This document shows, one piece after another, positions 44,387-46,607 of a stretch of DNA of 46,607 nucleotides (its first letter is position 1; each line of letters starts with the position of its first letter). Under the pieces are notes generated by a model, which searched no databases, was not told the origin of the DNA, and saw only the letters and a list, made by a program, of their open reading frames with translations. Position numbers and translations under genes: made by a program. This stretch comes from Methylophilaceae bacterium. GTDB taxonomy: Bacteria; Pseudomonadota; Gammaproteobacteria; Burkholderiales; Methylophilaceae. The stretch lies in contig JAOMTQ010000010.1 of NCBI GenBank assembly GCA_028355955.1, forward strand, positions 1-46,607, in the 5' to 3' direction.

Positions 44387-45060
44387 CAGATTTAGATAAA
44401 AGACCAGTTAGAAGTTATATTCTTAGACAAGGGAGACTAACTAAATTTCAGGAAAGCGGAATAAAGAAATTTGCACCTAAATATACAATCCCTTTTCAAA
44501 AAATGCAGTTAAATTTAGATCTAGCTTTCCCTAAAAAAAATAAAATCATTTTAGAGATTGGTTTTGGAATGGGCGATACAACATTTAAAATGGCTCAAGA
44601 AATGCCATACTCAAATTTTTTAGCAATTGAGGTTCATTCGCCTGGTGTTGGAAGTCTTTTGAATAAAATTAATCTTAGCCAACTTAAAAATCTAAAGATT
44701 ATTCAGCATGATGCCATCGAGGTCATGAATGAAATGATTCCTAATAAATCATTAGATGGAATCCATATTTTTTTCCCTGATCCTTGGCCTAAGAAAAAGC
44801 ATCATAAACGAAGATTATTAAAAAAATCTTTTTTAAAACTTATGGAGAGTAAGCTAAACCAATCTGGTTACATTCATATAGCTACTGATTGGGAAGCATA
44901 TGCCTTAGAAATTATTACCTTAGTTGAGGAGAATAAATCTTATAAAATATCCAAAAGAAATCTCAATGATAAACCTCATTCAAGGCCTTTGACTAAATAT
45001 GAAAATAGAGGTTTAAGGTTAGGGCATCAAGTTTGGGATATTATTATTACTTTACGATAA
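44383..45060 (+). CDS. trmB: tRNA (guanine-N7)-methyltransferase TrmB
   Basis: This 225-residue enzyme makes m7G46 in tRNA. The SAM loop ILEIGFGMGDTT and the strongly conserved FFPDPWPKKKHHKRRL block identify it. The end RGLRLGHQVWDI also fits. The TTG start overlaps the previous stop, and the product then begins TDLDKRPVRSYILRQGRLT, a normal TrmB N-terminus. It converges with engB, overlapping by 9 bases. Confidence 0.96.
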   Translation: MTDLDKRPVRSYILRQGRLTKFQESGIKKFAPKYTIPFQKMQLNLDLAFPKKNKIILEIGFGMGDTTFKMAQEMPYSNFLAIEVHSPGVGSLLNKINLSQLKNLKIIQHDAIEVMNEMIPNKSLDGIHIFFPDPWPKKKHHKRRLLKKSFLKLMESKLNQSGYIHIATDWEAYALEIITLVEENKSYKISKRNLNDKPHSRPLTKYENRGLRLGHQVWDIIITLR

Positions 45061-45657
45061 CCACTCTTCTATTTTTTGCGTAGCTTCCTCAATTCCTTGT
45101 TTTTTTAAGCTTGAAAATAATTGGGCTGAACATTTTATTTTGTGCACCTCACCCCATCTATCATTCAACTCTTGTTGAATTTTTTTAAGTGCTCTTAATG
45201 ACTTATCTTTTGAAATTTTGTCACTCTTCGTTAATAAAATATGGATAGGTTTTTTTTGCGGCGCAAACCACTCTAGCATCTGCGTATCAAGATCTGTTAG
45301 CTCCCTTCTTATATCAACCACTATAACTAGACCAATTAAGCTTTTCCGTTCTTCAAGATATTTAGGTAATAGTTTTCTCCAATGATCTTTCATTGGTTTA
45401 GGGACTTTTGCAAAGCCATATCCTGGCAAATCAACTAAAGACTGCATATCCTGAATTTTAAAAAAATTAATAAGTTGAGTTCTACCTGGCTGTTTACTAA
45501 CATAGGCTAACCGCGTTTTATTGGTCAGTGAGTTAATTGCACTTGATTTGCCTGCATTCGATCGACCTGCAAAGGCAATCTCTTTACCAATATCCGCCGG
45601 AAGTTCATCAAAGTGATTGGTAGAAGTGATAAATGAAACATTTTGTAGAAAAGACAT
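45052..45657 (-). CDS. engB: Ribosome biogenesis GTPase EngB/YsxC
   Basis: This 201-residue small GTPase is needed for 50S assembly. G1 is GRSNAGKS (residues 31-38), G3 is DLPGYGFAKV, and G4 is TKSD. The order engB, divergent cytochrome c4, then resB is conserved in Betaproteobacteria. The two divergent starts are 92 bases apart, sharing the region that holds the FNR-type box. Confidence 0.95.
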   Translation of the reverse strand: MSFLQNVSFITSTNHFDELPADIGKEIAFAGRSNAGKSSAINSLTNKTRLAYVSKQPGRTQLINFFKIQDMQSLVDLPGYGFAKVPKPMKDHWRKLLPKYLEERKSLIGLVIVVDIRRELTDLDTQMLEWFAPQKKPIHILLTKSDKISKDKSLRALKKIQQELNDRWGEVHKIKCSAQLFSSLKKQGIEEATQKIEEWLS

Positions 45658-45671
45658 TTCGCAATTTTAAC

Positions 45672-45710
45672 TTGATTTAGATCAATTCGTCCGGAACATT
45701 TGTATATAAT
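45672..45710 (+). promoter_or_regulatory. FNR/CRP-family box and -10 upstream of cytochrome c4
   Basis: TTGATTTAGATCAA (45672-45685) is a perfect match to the FNR consensus TTGAT-N4-ATCAA. A perfect TATAAT (45705-45710) follows. If transcription starts 7-9 bases after it, the box centre lies at about -38.5 to -40.5, close to the -41.5 of class II activated promoters. A DNR- or FixK-type regulator would read the same site. The engB promoter must also lie in this gap, so the box could act on both genes. Confidence 0.65.
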
Positions 45711-45749
45711 ATGTTGTCTTTACAAAATAATTTCAATTTAAGGTTTGAT

Positions 45750-46379
45750 ATGCTCTTGAACAAATACATCTTCTTACTATTTTTTGTACTTTTTAATACT
45801 GCTTCGTTTGCTGAAAGTAGGCTTGATAGCCAACAATTTTCAAAAACCCAAAAAATAGTGAAAAATGTCTGTATGGCCTGCCATGGTATCGATGGCAATA
45901 GTCTAAATGGGAAAATTGCCCCAAAAATCGCAGCTCAAAACGCTCAATATTTAACAACACAACTTAAAAAATTTAAAGATGGTATAAGAAAAAATGCGCT
46001 TATGCAGGGCATAGCTGCAAGCCTGTCTTCTGAAGATATGGATAACTTAGGGATTTATTTTTCAGAACAAAAACTACAATTATCAGCTGCAACCTCTAAT
46101 GGTGTCGGCTCGATGGGCGAAAAGATTTTTCGAGCAGGTATAAAGAATTCAGGAGTGCCCGCATGTGCAAGCTGTCATGGTCCTGCAGGGCATGGAGTAC
46201 CTAATTTATATCCTAGGCTTAATGCTCAGCACTCAGATTATATATTGAGCCAATTAAATCGTTTTAGAGTTTTAGAAGACGAGCCTGGAACAGCGTCTGC
46301 ACCCATGAGAGCGATTTCAGTAAGGCTTACTGAAGAAGAAATGAAGGCTGTTGCTGACTATATCCAAGGATTGCAATAA
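45750..46379 (+). CDS. Cytochrome c4-type di-heme cytochrome c
   Basis: This 209-residue periplasmic protein has a signal peptide (about 1-21, ending ASFA) and two c-type heme sites: CMACH (C41, C44, H45) and CASCH (C139, C142, H143). Each half resembles a cytochrome c554/c4 domain with distal methionines, as expected for an electron carrier to terminal oxidases. The frame is open from 45711, but the ATG at 45750 has an AAGG ribosome site and a proper signal peptide. It precedes the cytochrome c maturation gene resB and sits behind an FNR-type box. Confidence 0.92.
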   Translation: MLLNKYIFLLFFVLFNTASFAESRLDSQQFSKTQKIVKNVCMACHGIDGNSLNGKIAPKIAAQNAQYLTTQLKKFKDGIRKNALMQGIAASLSSEDMDNLGIYFSEQKLQLSAATSNGVGSMGEKIFRAGIKNSGVPACASCHGPAGHGVPNLYPRLNAQHSDYILSQLNRFRVLEDEPGTASAPMRAISVRLTEEEMKAVADYIQGLQ

Positions 46380-46454
46380 GCTAAATAGTGAACTATTGCC
46401 CTCTAATCAATCTCCTATTTATATATTTTCTAGGAAAAACATAAGATTTTAAAT

Positions 46455-46607
46455 TTGGCTCAATCAAGAAAAAATTTCCCCTCTTTCATTCACCTACTAA
46501 GCACAATGCGCTTTGCAATCACTATGCTTTGTTTCATTGGCATTGCATCAGTTATAGGGACTATTCTCAAGCAAAACGAACCCTATGAGAATTACATTAT
46601 AAAATTT
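46455..46607 (+). CDS. resB: Cytochrome c biogenesis protein ResB, N-terminal part
   Basis: The last 51 codons of the window open a ResB (Ccs1) gene cut by the edge. The reading LLSTMRFAITMLCFIGIASV then GTILKQNEPYENY matches the first membrane helix and following loop of ResB, which with CcsA/ResC delivers heme and ligates it to apocytochromes (system II). The only start in frame after the upstream TAG (46431) is TTG at 46455. It lies 75 bases after the cytochrome c4 gene; the gap has a short dyad (AATAGT-GA-ACTATT, 46384-46397) and no clear terminator. Confidence 0.88.
   Translation, partial: MAQSRKNFPSFIHLLSTMRFAITMLCFIGIASVIGTILKQNEPYENYIIKF

Noticed and set aside
45711-45749. 13-codon upstream extension of the cytochrome c4 gene
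   Set aside because: It begins right after the -10 box, before the likely transcription start, and adds residues ahead of a complete signal peptide.

Overview
This is an AT-rich, very tightly packed bacterial chromosome segment of 46.6 kb with about 40 protein genes. No rRNA, tRNA, insertion sequence, phage gene or CRISPR array was seen. The gene order is typical of Betaproteobacteria: DUF4390-ntrY-ntrX, kdsD-lptC-lptA-lptB-rpoN-hpf, hda/purM with DUF3108, lptF/lptG divergent from pepA-holC, and engB divergent from cytochrome c4-resB. Small proteins, overlapping genes, lysine/asparagine/isoleucine-rich translations and frequent TTG/GTG starts point to a streamlined free-living cell. A marine or freshwater Methylophilales (OM43-like) bacterium is my best guess. 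That is inference: no methylotrophy gene or rRNA lies in the window.

Layout. 1-3.5 kb: the end of a DUF4390 gene, then the NtrY sensor kinase and an NtrX-type regulator whose AAA+ domain has decayed. 3.45-10.75 kb (minus strand): exonuclease III, oligopeptidase A, hibernation factor HPF, sigma-54, and the LPS genes lptB, lptA, lptC and kdsD. 10.8-17.8 kb (plus strand): one tight run of a CPA2 cation/proton antiporter, a ThiO-like oxidase, an ELM1-family protein, two GT4 glycosyltransferases and a GT9 heptosyltransferase-like protein, probably for LPS core assembly. 17.9-20.1 kb (minus strand): a TPR-glycosyltransferase fusion and moaC. 20.2-23.9 kb: periplasmic chaperone/protease BepA, then peroxiredoxin AhpC and its reductase AhpF, separated by a strong terminator. 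23.9-28.9 kb: hda, divergent purM, DUF3108, an RsmB/NOP methyltransferase and a dicarboxylate/amino-acid symporter. 28.8-33.5 kb (minus strand): an RND efflux pump, its lipoprotein adaptor and AmpD. 33.6-36.5 kb: a small unknown membrane protein, an RDD protein, and lptG/lptF. 36.5-42.3 kb: pepA, holC, an orphan gcvH, a PBP7-like endopeptidase and topA. 42.4-46.6 kb: a pteridine-reductase-like SDR, a MidA/NDUFAF7 methyltransferase, trmB, engB, cytochrome c4 and the start of resB.

How they work together. Much of the window serves the cell envelope: KDO precursor synthesis (kdsD), the Lpt transport machine (lptA, B, C, F, G), core glycosyltransferases, BepA, AmpD, PBP7 and an efflux pump. Two signals tie into redox control: NtrY/NtrX at the left edge, and an FNR/CRP-type box in front of cytochrome c4 at the right edge. 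The strongest points for a second look are the NtrX regulator without sigma-54 activation motifs beside an intact rpoN, the consensus FNR box, a 17-base sequence shared at the same distance upstream of ahpC and topA, and the absence of kdsC from its usual slot. I found no clear undescribed defence or mobile system.
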